NCBI GenBank assembly: GCA_947561585.1
Contig: CANNZV010001114.1
Span: 1-64,000, forward strand
From: Caprella mutica
Taxonomy: Eukaryota; Arthropoda; Malacostraca; Amphipoda; Caprellidae
Length of the DNA stretch: 64,000 bases
Direction: 5' to 3'
Part shown: positions 53,683-64,000 of the stretch, in pieces
Position numbering within the stretch: the stretch's first letter is position 1
How the letters are laid out: each line of letters starts with the position of its first letter
Program-made: the position numbers and the translations under genes
Notes under the pieces: generated by a model
What the model saw: the letters and a program-made list of their open reading frames with translations, nothing else
The model's database searches: none
Told to the model about the DNA's origin: nothing

Positions 53683-54172
53683 ACACAGAGAAAAAGTTTA
53701 CTCATATCACATGGGTCAACAATTTATGCTTTGAATCAATTTATTACGTGAGTTGGTTGGACTTTATTCATGTTTTCACGTGTGTTAAAACAACTATGAC
53801 ATGGTGTGTCATCAAACATTAGTTAATTCAATTCATTTTATAGATTGAATCAACTTACTATGAGAGTTAAAAGTTATTTTTTTGAGAATTTTAAAGTATG
53901 TTGAAACAACTATGACAGAGTGTATTGTAGTAACTCACAAAGAATGTTAATCCTATGTATCTGGTGTATAAATTACTTTACTATGAGAGTTGGCGCAACT
54001 GTATTTAAGTTTAGGAGTGAGTCAAAACGACAGTTTTGTTTTAACCAACGTCAATTTAACTACTTTTAAGTAGTACCTGCAACTCAACACGTAGGTATGC
54101 GCAAAAATAACCCATTCATATGAGTCAAAACAAATCAAATTTGATTTGATTCAACTAATCCTTTCTCTGTGT
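53683..54172. mobile_element. 490-bp TIR element with ACACAGAG ends
   Basis: The ends ACACAGAGAAAAAG and CTTTCTCTGTGT are flanked by GT on both sides. The interior has repeated ACTATGAGAGTT and GAATCAACTT words. The 2-bp duplication and A-rich CACNG ends recall the CACTA-like element at 13159-19336; it may be a distant non-autonomous relative. Confidence 0.5.
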
Positions 54173-54269
54173 GTAAATCAACCTTTTCATGAACAGTTGA
54201 ATATGTTTTCTGTTCACGAAAACTTCAACGAAAGGATATTATGCCTTGAAATTAGATAATCTCTTTCAT

Positions 54270-54480
54270 AAAGCATATGCTCGAAACATTTTGATTAAGC
54301 CCTAACAAAAAGCATATGCTCGAATGATTTTGCTTAAAGGTCTAATAAAAAACATATGCTCAAAGGATTTTGCTTAAAGGTCTAATAGAAAGCATATGCT
54401 CAAATGATTTTGCTTAAAGGTCTAATAAAAAGCATAAGCTCAAATGATTTTGCTTAATTAAAGCCATTACAAAATGCATA
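54270..54480 (+). repeat. ~41-bp tandem repeat, five copies
   Basis: Unit contains AAGCATATGCTCAAATGATT and TTGCTTAAAGGTCTAATAA. Confidence 0.85.
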
Positions 54481-54544
54481 TGCTTCAAAAAAGTATAAGC
54501 AAATTCTTACGAGCATATGTGAAATAAGCCATGTCACAGCCCTA

Positions 54545-54690
54545 ATGATTACTATATAGAGATTTTTACGTGTTCGAAAATATGGAACCGTGCGATAACA
54601 CAGAACTTATCCTAAAATGGGACATGTTGAATTTCTGAACCAATTGCTTCTAAGAGCCTCAACTGGATTATAATTTTGATGTTTTTTTTT
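54545..54690 (-). repeat. Dispersed repeat, inverted to 42265-42400
   Basis: Inverse of the 42265-42400 segment: CGAAAATATGGAACCGTGCG, then GAACCAATTGCTTCTAA. Confidence 0.6.
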
Positions 54691-54879
54691 TAGTTGCCGT
54701 GAAATTATCACAAAAAATTGTCTCCGTTTTCTATGTCTACGAACGGTACTTTTTATTTCGAGACTTGACTCGAAATGAGGACCACTTTTACTGAAGTGAG
54801 TTGTACTTAAAGCAAGGCTTGACTGTATCTGTATACCAAGTGACGTCAGTAGTTGCACGTGTGACGTCACACTTTCACG

Positions 54880-56036
54880 CCATTTTCAAGTGCGAGTATC
54901 CTTCTAACTATTTAATTCATGCAGATTCCCTATGGTAGTAACAAAGGTTTGCTTCTGTTCGATGTCTACTTTTATATGTCTAATCGACACAGTTTCATTA
55001 ACATCTATTCGACGCATAATTTGTGACTTTTCATCTCGAAATATACGTATTTTCGATGCCGTCTAGTGGTGCAAAGCATCTTCGAATCGATGGCAAAACG
55101 ATGTCAGATAGCGGGTTCCAGTTCTATTTTCGACACCGTTTCGAAAAAAGGCTGGTATCGAGTTGACGTTATATCGATGCCGCATTGTTTACTGGGAATA
55201 ACAAATCAAAATAACAAATATATTTAAATTCTAGGTTTAATCGCTATTTTTTACTTTTTATCACACGAAACACTTATAAATTGACTTCTCGATATTAACA
55301 TGCAATTACGAATAATTAAGAGCCGCTGGATCACAAATGAAAATGTGACGACATATTTTTGCTTCGTCTGCTAGTTACTATACCTGTAACCCTTTATGAT
55401 ACTGCACGTATCCTGAGAATCACTATCAAAGACATAATTTACACGTTCTGTTTTTTCCGAGATTCAGTATAGAAAACTTCCTCTTTATTCTGTAAATCGA
55501 TTAAAATTTGAAAATTGGTATGCTATTTTGTCTGGTCTAGGTACTAGAACTTCCTTGGATCTGGTGTCTGAGCTGAAGCAGAGAACCTGAGGGCTAAAAT
55601 TAGGCTGATTTAAAAAATGTGTGACTACCTATACAGTTCAATTAGGTAGCCTAGTCCTGTGGACCTATAGGCTATAGGTATTAGCTTATCATTTATGATT
55701 CCATACTTCGTCTTGAAAAAAAATCAGCTTCAAATCCAGTACATATTTAGGCATTCATAGACTCCTTTTATTATTTGATATACCTAGGTAATTAATCAAT
55801 ATTTGGTCATCTTTGGATGCCTTTGATCTCAATGCCATTGGCAATGAACACCAACACAAATTACACAATTTAGAACTCTGGAAAATTCCTCAGGGCTCAG
55901 CCCTCAGGCTATGAGTCTATGACCAGTCTGCAGAATGTGTCTTTTCTCCCGCAGAGATTAAAATTTGAGAGACAGTTATTCTCTGACTCTCACTAGTCTC
56001 TCAGCAGCAGATTCAGAATCTCCCGCTGCTAAATTA
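54880..56036. other. No secure feature
   Basis: Unique-looking AT-rich sequence. Two TGACGTCA-type words lie near 54842 and 54862. No gene recognised. Confidence 0.35.
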
Positions 56037-56044
56037 ATGGTAAC

Positions 56045-56271
56045 CCAAGTAATAAAGCATGTCCAAACTCGCCATTTTAATGGCGAGTTTGTGATAGTTA
56101 TTTTGAGCCCTTCAATTGCAAATGGCGAGTTTTATCTATTTTTCTCCTATGCTACAATGTTATTTTGGACAGAATTTATGAAAATTTGATCATTTTGGAG
56201 AGAATTTGTTGAATTTTGGAGAGAGCTGGAGAGATAAATGGCGAGTTTATGAGACATACTATTTTACTTGG
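56045..56271 (+). mobile_element. MITE family M, copy 1
   Basis: 227 bases starting CCAAGTAATAAAGCATGTCC and ending ACTATTTTACTTGG, with a perfect 8-bp duplication ATGGTAAC at 56037-56044 and 56272-56279. Inner words ACTCGCCATTTTAATGGCGA make a second palindrome. Confidence 0.85.
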
Positions 56272-56563
56272 ATGGTAACATAGGAATTAATTCAAAATCT
56301 CCCGCAGCTAAATTAATGGTAACATAGGAATTAATTCAAGATCTCCTGCAGAGATCTCAAATTTCTAATATTCAATCAAAAACTCCCGCAGAGAGTCTTG
56401 GAAAAATGTTCTATATTCTGCAGACTGGGGCTATGAGCCATGTTAGAAAGTAATCAGAGTTCTCTGACAGAGTATCATTAATCATCCATGTTTCAAAGTG
56501 TGGCAGGAAAGTCGCCAGTTTAGTGAGAACTGATAAAATGGATGCAGGTTGGCAACTTGGCTG

Positions 56564-56790
56564 CCAAGTAAAATAGTATGTCTCATAAACTTGCCATTTG
56601 TCTCTCCAGCTCTCTCCAAATTTCAACAAATTCTCTCCAAAATGATCAAATTATCATTAATTCTCTCCAAAATAACATTGTAGCATAGGAGTAAATTAGA
56701 TAAAACTCGCCATTTGCAATTGAAGGGCTCAAAATAACTCTCACAAACTCGCCATCAAAATGGCGAGTTTGGACATGCTTTATTACTTGG
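56564..56790 (-). mobile_element. MITE family M, copy 2
   Basis: Inverted relative to copy 1, also 227 bases, with perfect 8-bp duplication CTTGGCTG at 56556-56563 and 56791-56798. Confidence 0.85.
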
Positions 56791-56986
56791 CTTGGCTGAG
56801 GTCGCCCAGACTGTATTTCATGTATTTTCACTAAAAAAAATTTTTCATTGAAAATAATATTCTGACAAAGTCTGTGGATATTTAGCTATTTATTCCTATG
56901 TTACCATCAATTTTGAATTTTCTGTGGAAAAATGGGCAAAATGTTGGTGGATCAGCCAAATTACTGGAAATTTATTGTGGATTGAC

Positions 56987-57197
56987 CCAAGTAAAATAGT
57001 ATGTCTCATAAACTCTCCAGTTGTCTCTCCAGCTCTCTCCAAAATTCAACAAATTCTCTCCAAAATGATCAAATTTTCATAAATTCTCTCCAAAATAACA
57101 AAATGGATAAAACTCGCCATTTGCATTTGAAAGGCTCAAAATAACTGTCACAAACTCGCCATTAAAATGGCGAGTTTGGACATGCTTTATTACTTGG
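56987..57197 (-). mobile_element. MITE family M, copy 3
   Basis: 211 bases, same orientation as copy 2, with perfect 8-bp duplication GGATTGAC at 56979-56986 and 57198-57205. Confidence 0.85.
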
Positions 57198-57205
57198 GGA
57201 TTGAC

Positions 57206-58452
57206 TGGATTCCAGTCCCAGAGTGGAATAATAACTCATTTCAGATTGACTAGTAACCCTGTTAGGAATTTAGAATGAACAAAAATTACTCATTTGAACC
57301 CTAAAAAATGCAGAAATCAGTAAATTATTTTATAAATTTCAATTCTGCAGTGAAAAAAAACTATTGTAAAATAAGTCATTTAAGCTGCCCAATTCACTGT
57401 GACAATTGGGCTTGTTGTGATCATAAACATCACTGATGGGAATGCATGAAATTAGGAGTGACTCTGTTAGAATTTATGTTTTCCACTCTGGGATTCCACT
57501 TTGGAAAATACCTTTGGCTAACAGATGAATTTTGTAGGCTAAAGCCTAAATGCTGCGTATTATGCAGCTCCCTTTAATTTATTACTGTATTTCAAGGTTT
57601 GCTAAATTCCAACAGAGTAATTAATCCATCAGAAAAGACTACTTTTTCCAGAGTGGGTTGGATTTTCTCAGCTTTTTCAAAAAGTCAGTGAAATTTTGTG
57701 CACCAAGTAGAGACTGGCAGGTGCCAGACTCGAGGTCGCAACATGAACATTTAAGATACTTTAAAGAAGAAATTTAACTTCCTAGTGAAGATTTTACACT
57801 TGAAAATATCCTCATGCTTAATGTCTATTGTCTGATGCATGTGTATCTCTTGAGACTATTTTATGAGTGATTCCCAGTCTGCAGAATGTGGTACATTTTT
57901 TAACATTTTCTGTGCGATCAATCTTTAATTTCTTCCTATATTTACATGTATTTTTATTTTTTACTAAGAATAGAAGCCAAAATAGAGGAGAACTTGGAGA
58001 ACAGTTTAACAGCTCTTGCAGTCTGAAGTGATTCATTTGTTATTTACATGTTTTTCAACTTATTTTACCCCTCAAAAGTTGCCAATATACTGGCAACTTT
58101 GTCCATACTTTGAAACATGGAGTATCTTGAGTATGTCGGTTAAAGCCTATTAATTGGCTTACAATAATAAAAATCAGACAATTTTAAATTAATTCTCAGT
58201 CTCAAGACTCAAGATTGCACTGAATAAGAGATCTCTACAAACCAGTCTGAAAAGTGCAACCCATGGGCCATGGCCATGCAGTGCATGCTAGTCTGAAAAG
58301 TATAGCAAGATTTGAGGATTAATCTTACATCAAAGTCCTATTTAATTCCCAGTCTGCACTGCAGAAACTGGTAAAGTGCTTGTAGAGGTTTCTTATTCTG
58401 TTCATAGCAAAATTAATGTAAATATAAGGATTAATTCAGAAGTGTTCATAGC
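57206..58452. other. No gene; locally repeated phrases
   Basis: Phrases such as CCAGTCTGCAGAATGTG and TAGGAATTAATTCAAAATCT recur here and in neighbouring stretches (55900-56400, 58320-58450, 60730-61130). This suggests an old repeated background in which the MITEs landed. Confidence 0.35.
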
Positions 58453-58674
58453 CTAGGTAATTTAGCATGTCCAAACTCACTATTTTAATGGTGAGTTTGT
58501 GACAGTTATTTTGAGCCCTTCTATTGCAAATGGCGAAAAATATCTAATTTTCTCCTATGCTACAATGTTATTTTCTTCGGAGAGAATTTATGATAATTTG
58601 ATCATTTTGGAGAGAAATTTGGTGATTTTTAGAGAGACAAATGGAGAGTTTTTGAGCCATACTATTTTACTTGG
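58453..58674 (+). mobile_element. MITE family M, copy 4
   Basis: 222 bases with a slightly mutated left end (CTAGGTAATTTAGCATGTCC). The 8-bp duplication TTCATAGC / TTCGTAGC has one mismatch, so this is an older copy. Confidence 0.8.
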
Positions 58675-58969
58675 TTCGTAGCAAAATAATGTAAATATAG
58701 GAATTAATTCAAAATTGTTTGGAGAGAATATCCCAAATATCTCCCATATTCTGAAGCCTGGTTTAATTCCTATGTTCCCATGTTCTTGGCTGCGCTCATG
58801 GCCCAAATCCCAATTTCTGTAAGAAATCCTGGGTCTGTGGAGACTCTTTTCAGACTGGTGTGCATGCACAATTAGTCTCCAGATTTTCAATTTTTGAGGC
58901 AATTTGTCTCCGAAAATTTTCAAATATTTCTCCAAAATGGCCAAAAATCTCAAACTACTCGCCAATAAT

Positions 58970-59195
58970 CCAACTTCCAAGTAAAATAGTATGACTCATA
59001 AACTCTCCATTTTTAATTCCAAAAATAATCAAATTCCTCTCCAAAATGATTCAATTATCGAAATAACATTGTAGCATAGCCGCATAGGAGAAAATTTGAT
59101 ATTTTTCTCCATCTGGCTTCTGGCATTTGTAATTGTAGGGCTCAAAATAATTGAATAAGTTAATTACTGTCACAAACTCGCCATTATTACCTGGC
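58970..59195 (-). mobile_element. MITE family M, copy 5
   Basis: Duplication CCAATAAT at 58962-58969 and 59196-59203. The left end has seven extra bases (CCAACTT) before CCAAGTAAAA, and the interior is the most diverged of the five. Confidence 0.7.
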
Positions 59196-59203
59196 CAATA
59201 ATT

Positions 59204-61860
59204 ACATGTAAACATAGGAATTTATTGGTAAATTGTTGCTGGATAATTCAGGAGACTAATTTCAAGCTCTCACCGCCTAAACAGTCGCTGGATAAACTTC
59301 ATGTAACTTTTACAGGCTGGTCTACGAACACTTTACCAGTTTCTGCAGTCTGACTCTGTCACGAGACTGGGAATATGGGACTTATTAACATTTTCTGTGT
59401 GAACAATCCTTAATTTCCTCCTATATTTACATGTATTTTACTGAGAACAGAAGCTAAAATAGAGGATTTCATGGAGAACAGTTTACCAGTTTGGATTAAT
59501 TCCAATGTTAAAATTCCCCTCCACTCTATTATTTTTTTATTTCTCTATGCATTAGAACTAATGTTACTGATAATAAAACTGCAAACTATTTCAAATTTGG
59601 TTCTATAGTTTTATTATAATATGTAATTTAAGATTTTTTTCCGTTCTTTCTACTACACTTCTGAATTTCAAGCAAAGAAAAAGCCCCCCTGTTCGATAGG
59701 CTAACACGATCCGACAAAATCAAAACAATAACAAAGCTGATTGATAGATATCATTGCTACCGGTACCGTATTGTCACTCAAGATGTTCTTTGTGTTAATC
59801 GAGTTACTTTGTAACAAACAAAATGCTTGACAAAGACACCTGCCTATTAATGAATGTTTTTTGATTAATTTGATTGAATTTCCATTTCAGCGTGATACCA
59901 CAGCACTCCTATTAAGTATTCGTACATTAACTTAAAATGTACTATAATTTGGAGAATTGAGTCAATTGAGCTTTGGTCTAATATTATACTTTGTATCTAT
60001 ATGACTTTATTTTTGACCGATGTTCAATTTCCCATCATTCAGCATGCATTAGGGCTTAGGCTAATTCTTATGACATATTTTTTAACAACATATCATGCAG
60101 ACACTGAGACACAGATGTAAAATAAGGTATGGACCAATTAAAGCTGACTCAAACTATGGTGCAAACCCTGCCTTACTCAGATTTAATGTTACCTAACTTT
60201 AATATTATAGGTACATAGGCTCTAGCATTGCTAGGCCGGTCTTGGCCTTTCCATAATCCGCCTTATCCGCGTAAGTTACGGTAGGTATTGTAAGATTTAC
60301 TTTAATATTTATCGTAATAGTGTAGTTCTAAGACAATGGATCCATATAAAGAATTCAATTACCTAATGAAGTATTTCTCACTAATTGTTTTCATATATCA
60401 TAACATTTTCCGATATTGAGAACTGTTAATTTTTATACACTTTCTATTTGAACGCAGATCTGTGATTTGAAATTTTGAATAGGTATTCGCTATGTATATA
60501 CGAATGAACATTCTACTCAAGTATGGGGGCCTTTTTCTTCTAATGAAATTGTGAATCTCAGAATGAGAAAAACGAATATTTCTTATATAATTAATTGTGA
60601 ACAGAATACTTGATCGATTTAAATTCTGTTTATTGCGATATGTTATGTAACCTTAGCTGTACAAATTTAAAGCAATACCAGAATTTTTTTAATTTAGAGT
60701 GGAGAGAATCTTTAATTTAGCTTGAAATCTTTCAAACTGGCCAGTCTGAAAAGTATAACAGGATTTGAGGATTAATCCTGCACCTAAGTCCTATTTATTT
60801 CCTATGTTCTCATGTTATTTGATGTGCCCTAATCACAGTTTTTATAAAAGAAAATCCAGGGACTGAGGAGACCTTCTTTTCAGACTGGCAAAAGGCCAAA
60901 ATTGCAGAATTGGCTGGCTCAGAATTATTGTTAAATTTGGCTTACAGTTTACCAACCACTGAAACATGAGCTATCAGATGATTTTGTAGGCTAAGTGCCA
61001 AGCTGAATAGAAGGTCTCCTCCAACAGTCCTACCCAGGATTTTTTTACAGAAATTGAAATTTGGACTAATTATAGAAATAGAATAAGAAATAGGACTTGG
61101 ACACAGGATTAATCCTCAAATTCTGTCATATTTTTCAGATTGGGCTGAGTATTGGGATTTTAAAGTAGCTACCCAGTACCCATTAATTTTTATTGTATTA
61201 TAAAGTCTGCAAAACTCAATCCAAATCTTCAGAAGTCTAAAACTAAAAAGCTTTTCAGAGACAATTGAGTCCTTGAAATTGGCACACCCTTGAGTCTGCT
61301 AAGTGTATCAAATATGTCTCCAACCTTGAACCAGACTGCAGAAACTAGTTCATGGATCATGCTCAAAATTCTTTTAATTTGGCTGTTGTCTTGGTAAAAC
61401 ATATATAACCTAATATGGAAGGAATCTAGGATCTTTTAGATTGTTCAAACAGTGACACAAAATATGTTTTACCTTTTAGTTCCTTTTCCACAATGTATTC
61501 AGAATTTTACTATAATCAGATGCTAACACTTTAGAAATTGTCAAATTAGTAAAGAGTTCTTTGAGATATTATATTTTGCTTTCTGTTTTCAGCAAAACAC
61601 TGATTTACTGATGAATGATTAAAATTGATTATTATATAAAATTTGAAAACCTTGAAGAAATACACATCTTCTAAATTCAGCTTTGAACAGTGAACTCTCA
61701 TCTCTGGACATGATTGCACACAACACAACTACCGATTAATAGAAATCTACCCCTCTAACAACACTGCGTCTCTACTGTTGTTATATTTAGCTAGTTATTA
61801 GACACACTAAAGAATAGTTGTACATAATAGCAATGTAGGATCTGGTTCATTGAGACTTAA
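59204..61860. other. No gene or clear repeat
   Basis: 2.6 kb of AT-rich sequence without convincing frames. A phrase TCTGAAAAGTATAACAGGAT with neighbours near 60745 recurs inverted near 61110-61140 and direct near 58290, so some old duplication exists. Confidence 0.35.
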
Positions 61861-61864
61861 TTAA

Positions 61865-62728
61865 GGCCACCGCCCCCGAAGAAATCTCAAAATTTTATCT
61901 TTTTTTTTATTGTGTAAATAGTTGCTTTATAACCTTCTTATAGCTAGTGTGTGCAAAATATCAGAAGTCTCCAATAACTCTAACCCCCTGGGGAGAGGGA
62001 GAAAGGGAAAAGTGGGCCGGGGGGTAGGGAGTCAATATCTATTCTAAAAACCATCTCTCAGCCAATTATAATTCGTAATAATTAATTATATAGCTATATC
62101 TGGTATCTAACATACCCGTGTAGCACGCACACACCAATGAATGCAAAGAGAGATTAGCCAGTTGCCCCTAAACCTTCGAAGTGAATGGACGCTGCGTGTC
62201 AGATCATCAAACTTTGAAAGGAAATTCCTACTAATTTTGATAGCTACAAATCTTGTAATTTCAAAACATCCCACCTGATTTTTGTTTGAAGCTAGAGCAT
62301 TGCGGTTTTTTGCATTCGATAGTCCATAATGATATCTACTATATGATTTTCTTCGATTTTTGATTTTCGAATTTGTTGTAGAAAATTTTTTCCGACAAAA
62401 AATTATTTTCAAAATTTTTGGTTTACTTTTTATGAAAAAGTCGAAATTTAGAAAACCCATTCGTAAATCAAAAATCGAAGAAAATCATATTGTAGATATC
62501 AGTATGGAGAATCGAATGCAAAAAACTGCAATGCTCTTGCTTCAACCAAAAAACAGGTGGGGTTTTTTTGAAAATGGTTCGAAATTCGAATAACTCGTTT
62601 TCTATGGGTCTAATCGAAAAAATGTCATGAACAAAAACGATAGATAATTCAATTTTATATATACATACAAGGTTTCAGAACCATAACTTCAATATTAAAA
62701 AAAATTCAAAATTTTGGGGGCTGTGCCC
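61865..62728. mobile_element. Palindromic element with TTAA flanks
   Basis: The ends GGCCACCGCCCCCGAA and, inverted, GGGCACAGCCCCCAAA are flanked by TTAA on both sides. The inner part 62258-62600 is a palindrome of about 115-base arms (ATTTTCTTCGATTTTTGATT at 62346 pairs with 62465). Non-coding. Layout resembles 12075-13093. Confidence 0.65.
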
Positions 62729-62895
62729 TTAATATTGTTCCATAAATAACATCATTAATTCTAATAGCTAAAATAGGTTGGAGAAAAAATACTAATGGAG
62801 GATATTTTTAATAATAATAATCTGTATCGAATGCATCTGTAGATATATGAAAAAAACATTATGCAAGATGAACATAAAAACATTTAATACAAAAT

Positions 62896-63870
62896 TTATG
62901 GACGAGCTTGATCAATTGCCTTCAATTCCTTAGTAATTTTGATCTTATATTTAGCCCACATTTGTTCTCCATACTTAGCATACATAATTCCTAGAAATGA
63001 TCCTGCTAAGTGAGCTCCATGATCAAAGAGCTTGAATCTAAATACTATTCCTGCTAAATCAAAAGCCACAAGAGCGTATATAGCTGTCTCTGCTGACATT
63101 CTAAAATATGGAACAAATATTATCCCAAGCTCTGCATTAGGATTTCTAGAACAAAAATAACCAAGTAATGCCATGATGGCACCTGATGCACCTAGAGAAG
63201 GGACTCTTGTTTTGCTTATTGCTTTAATGATTGAGGAACCTAATGAAGTTAAAACTCCAGCACTCATATAATAAGCAATAAAATCATCATAGCCCATTGA
63301 TGCCCCAATTGGAGTAGAAAAACTATGAAGCACAAACATATTTGCACCAAGATGCAACAAACTGGAATGGCTGAAGCATGATAATAACATCGGCATACAA
63401 ACAGCTTTTTGGTATGGTGTTGATGTAAAGTATTTCATCATGAATGGCTGAAAACGAGCCATTTTCCAACATGCAAATACAGAAACATTTATGAAGAGTA
63501 TTGGCCAAAAGGCTTTGTTCCCTTCAGATAAGCTGTTCCACCATGTGTTCAATTCTCCCCGAATTCCCAAAGCCTTTTGATTCCATTGTTGGTTAAAAAA
63601 TCCATCGGAATATTCTCTTATGAATGAAATTTCACTCTTGCTGTTCTTATACTGCCGAATTGCACTCTCCGAGTACATTAAGCCAGTAAATCCTGCAGAA
63701 AATACAGCACACTTCAGAAGATTTTTCCCAACAGTTTTGTCACTTGAAGGTTTAGGCTGCAACTTGGTGGATCTAATTTCAGTTTTAAATCCTCTAGCTG
63801 TAAATTCTGATGAGTACAATTTCTTGAAATGCATCATGCAGCTACTCCGGGTTCTTGACAAGAGATTCAT
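62896..63870 (-). CDS. PARL: Mitochondrial rhomboid protease PARL/rhomboid-7
   Basis: Intramembrane serine protease of the inner mitochondrial membrane; relatives process PINK1 and other factors. From ATG 63870 it has 324 residues, against about 350-380 in the family. MNLLSRTRSSCMMHFKKLYS is a good mitochondrial targeting sequence. An upstream in-frame ATG (63945) adds 25 unlikely residues. A long N-terminal segment carries one early hydrophobic stretch, then the rhomboid core: HLGAN (HxxxN) at about 173-177, catalytic Ser 229 in SLGASGAIM and catalytic His 287 in DHGAHLAGS. The Ser-His distance of 58 equals that of human PARL. All catalytic features are intact. It is a single exon; whether this is a retrocopy or an intron-poor gene is open, since no poly(A) trace is seen. 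An ATTAAA lies just after the stop. Confidence 0.93.
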   Translation of the reverse strand: MNLLSRTRSSCMMHFKKLYSSEFTARGFKTEIRSTKLQPKPSSDKTVGKNLLKCAVFSAGFTGLMYSESAIRQYKNSKSEISFIREYSDGFFNQQWNQKALGIRGELNTWWNSLSEGNKAFWPILFINVSVFACWKMARFQPFMMKYFTSTPYQKAVCMPMLLSCFSHSSLLHLGANMFVLHSFSTPIGASMGYDDFIAYYMSAGVLTSLGSSIIKAISKTRVPSLGASGAIMALLGYFCSRNPNAELGIIFVPYFRMSAETAIYALVAFDLAGIVFRFKLFDHGAHLAGSFLGIMYAKYGEQMWAKYKIKITKELKAIDQARP

Positions 63871-64000
63871 CTCGACTGAAAAAAATAATTCCATATATAA
63901 TCTGTCATGAAAAGAGATGGCTAGTGACAAATTTAAAAAATACAATTTTAGTTAGTAAAGCTAAATTTATTAGATGAAGTTGCTCTTATTAAGCTGATTC

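Noticed and set aside
54607..54870. 87-codon minus-strand frame
   Set aside because: Its end overlaps a dispersed repeat present inverted at 42265-42400; no domain seen.
55965..58681. Frames of 60-75 codons sharing ILSPSIANGEFYL
   Set aside because: They lie inside copies of MITE family M and share sequence only because the MITE does.
1..64000. Assigning the organism to a named phylum
   Set aside because: Transposon families and the two host genes are found in several invertebrate phyla; no rRNA, mitochondrial or lineage-specific gene is present.

Overview
The window is animal nuclear DNA from an AT-rich, transposon-loaded genome. Evidence for this: one spliced gene with canonical GT/AG introns, a mitochondrial rhomboid protease of animal type, a tRNA-derived SINE, a non-LTR retrotransposon, and several animal DNA-transposon superfamilies. 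The phylum cannot be fixed by eye. The transposase families are common in arthropods, while secreted Ig plus C-type-lectin proteins are best known from gastropods. I therefore say invertebrate and go no further.

Only two host genes are secure. (1) A six-exon minus-strand gene (34735 to 20529) was assembled by hand from splice sites. It encodes a secreted protein of 287 residues: signal peptide, one Ig domain, one C-type lectin domain. Its 864 coding bases are spread over 14.2 kb because the introns are full of transposons. (2) A single-exon minus-strand PARL/rhomboid-7 homologue lies at 63870 to 62896.

Layout. 0-2.7 kb: a 32-bp minisatellite and a hAT end. 2.7-5.6 kb: a SINE, then a hAT-type element split by a Tc1-like DD37E element. 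6-7.9 kb: a foldback element nested in another element nested in a 61-bp minisatellite. 8-13.1 kb: minisatellites, MITEs and a 1-kb palindrome. 13.16-19.34 kb: a whole CACTA-like transposon with a broken DDE transposase and a second, PB1-like coding exon. 20-35 kb: the Ig-lectin gene, whose introns hold three foldback elements, a hAT element, mariner remnants and a LINE. 35.3-40.1 kb: a 16-bp satellite with a ~1.48-kb higher-order period. 40.1-56 kb: further TIR elements, a second SINE, a DD37D mariner-like element and LINE remnants. 56-59.2 kb: five copies of one ~225-bp MITE with 8-bp target duplications. 59.2-62.9 kb: mostly featureless, with one palindrome. 62.9-63.9 kb: PARL.

The most unusual signal is a set of palindromic foldback elements with unrelated-looking arms. 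The four complete ones (at 6.8, 21.8, 25.5 and 31.2 kb) have 9-bp (in one case 9-10-bp) target duplications. Most of their ends, and those of three partial copies, fit the 16-base rule GG-N5-GGA-N-WW-NT-S. Their arms are built of 15-16 bp subrepeats with a shared ~9-base core (about GGAAAATTG) and a family-specific 6-7 base tail. They look like sister families of one non-autonomous superfamily. One of them appears to carry a gene fragment whose relative lies 26 kb away.
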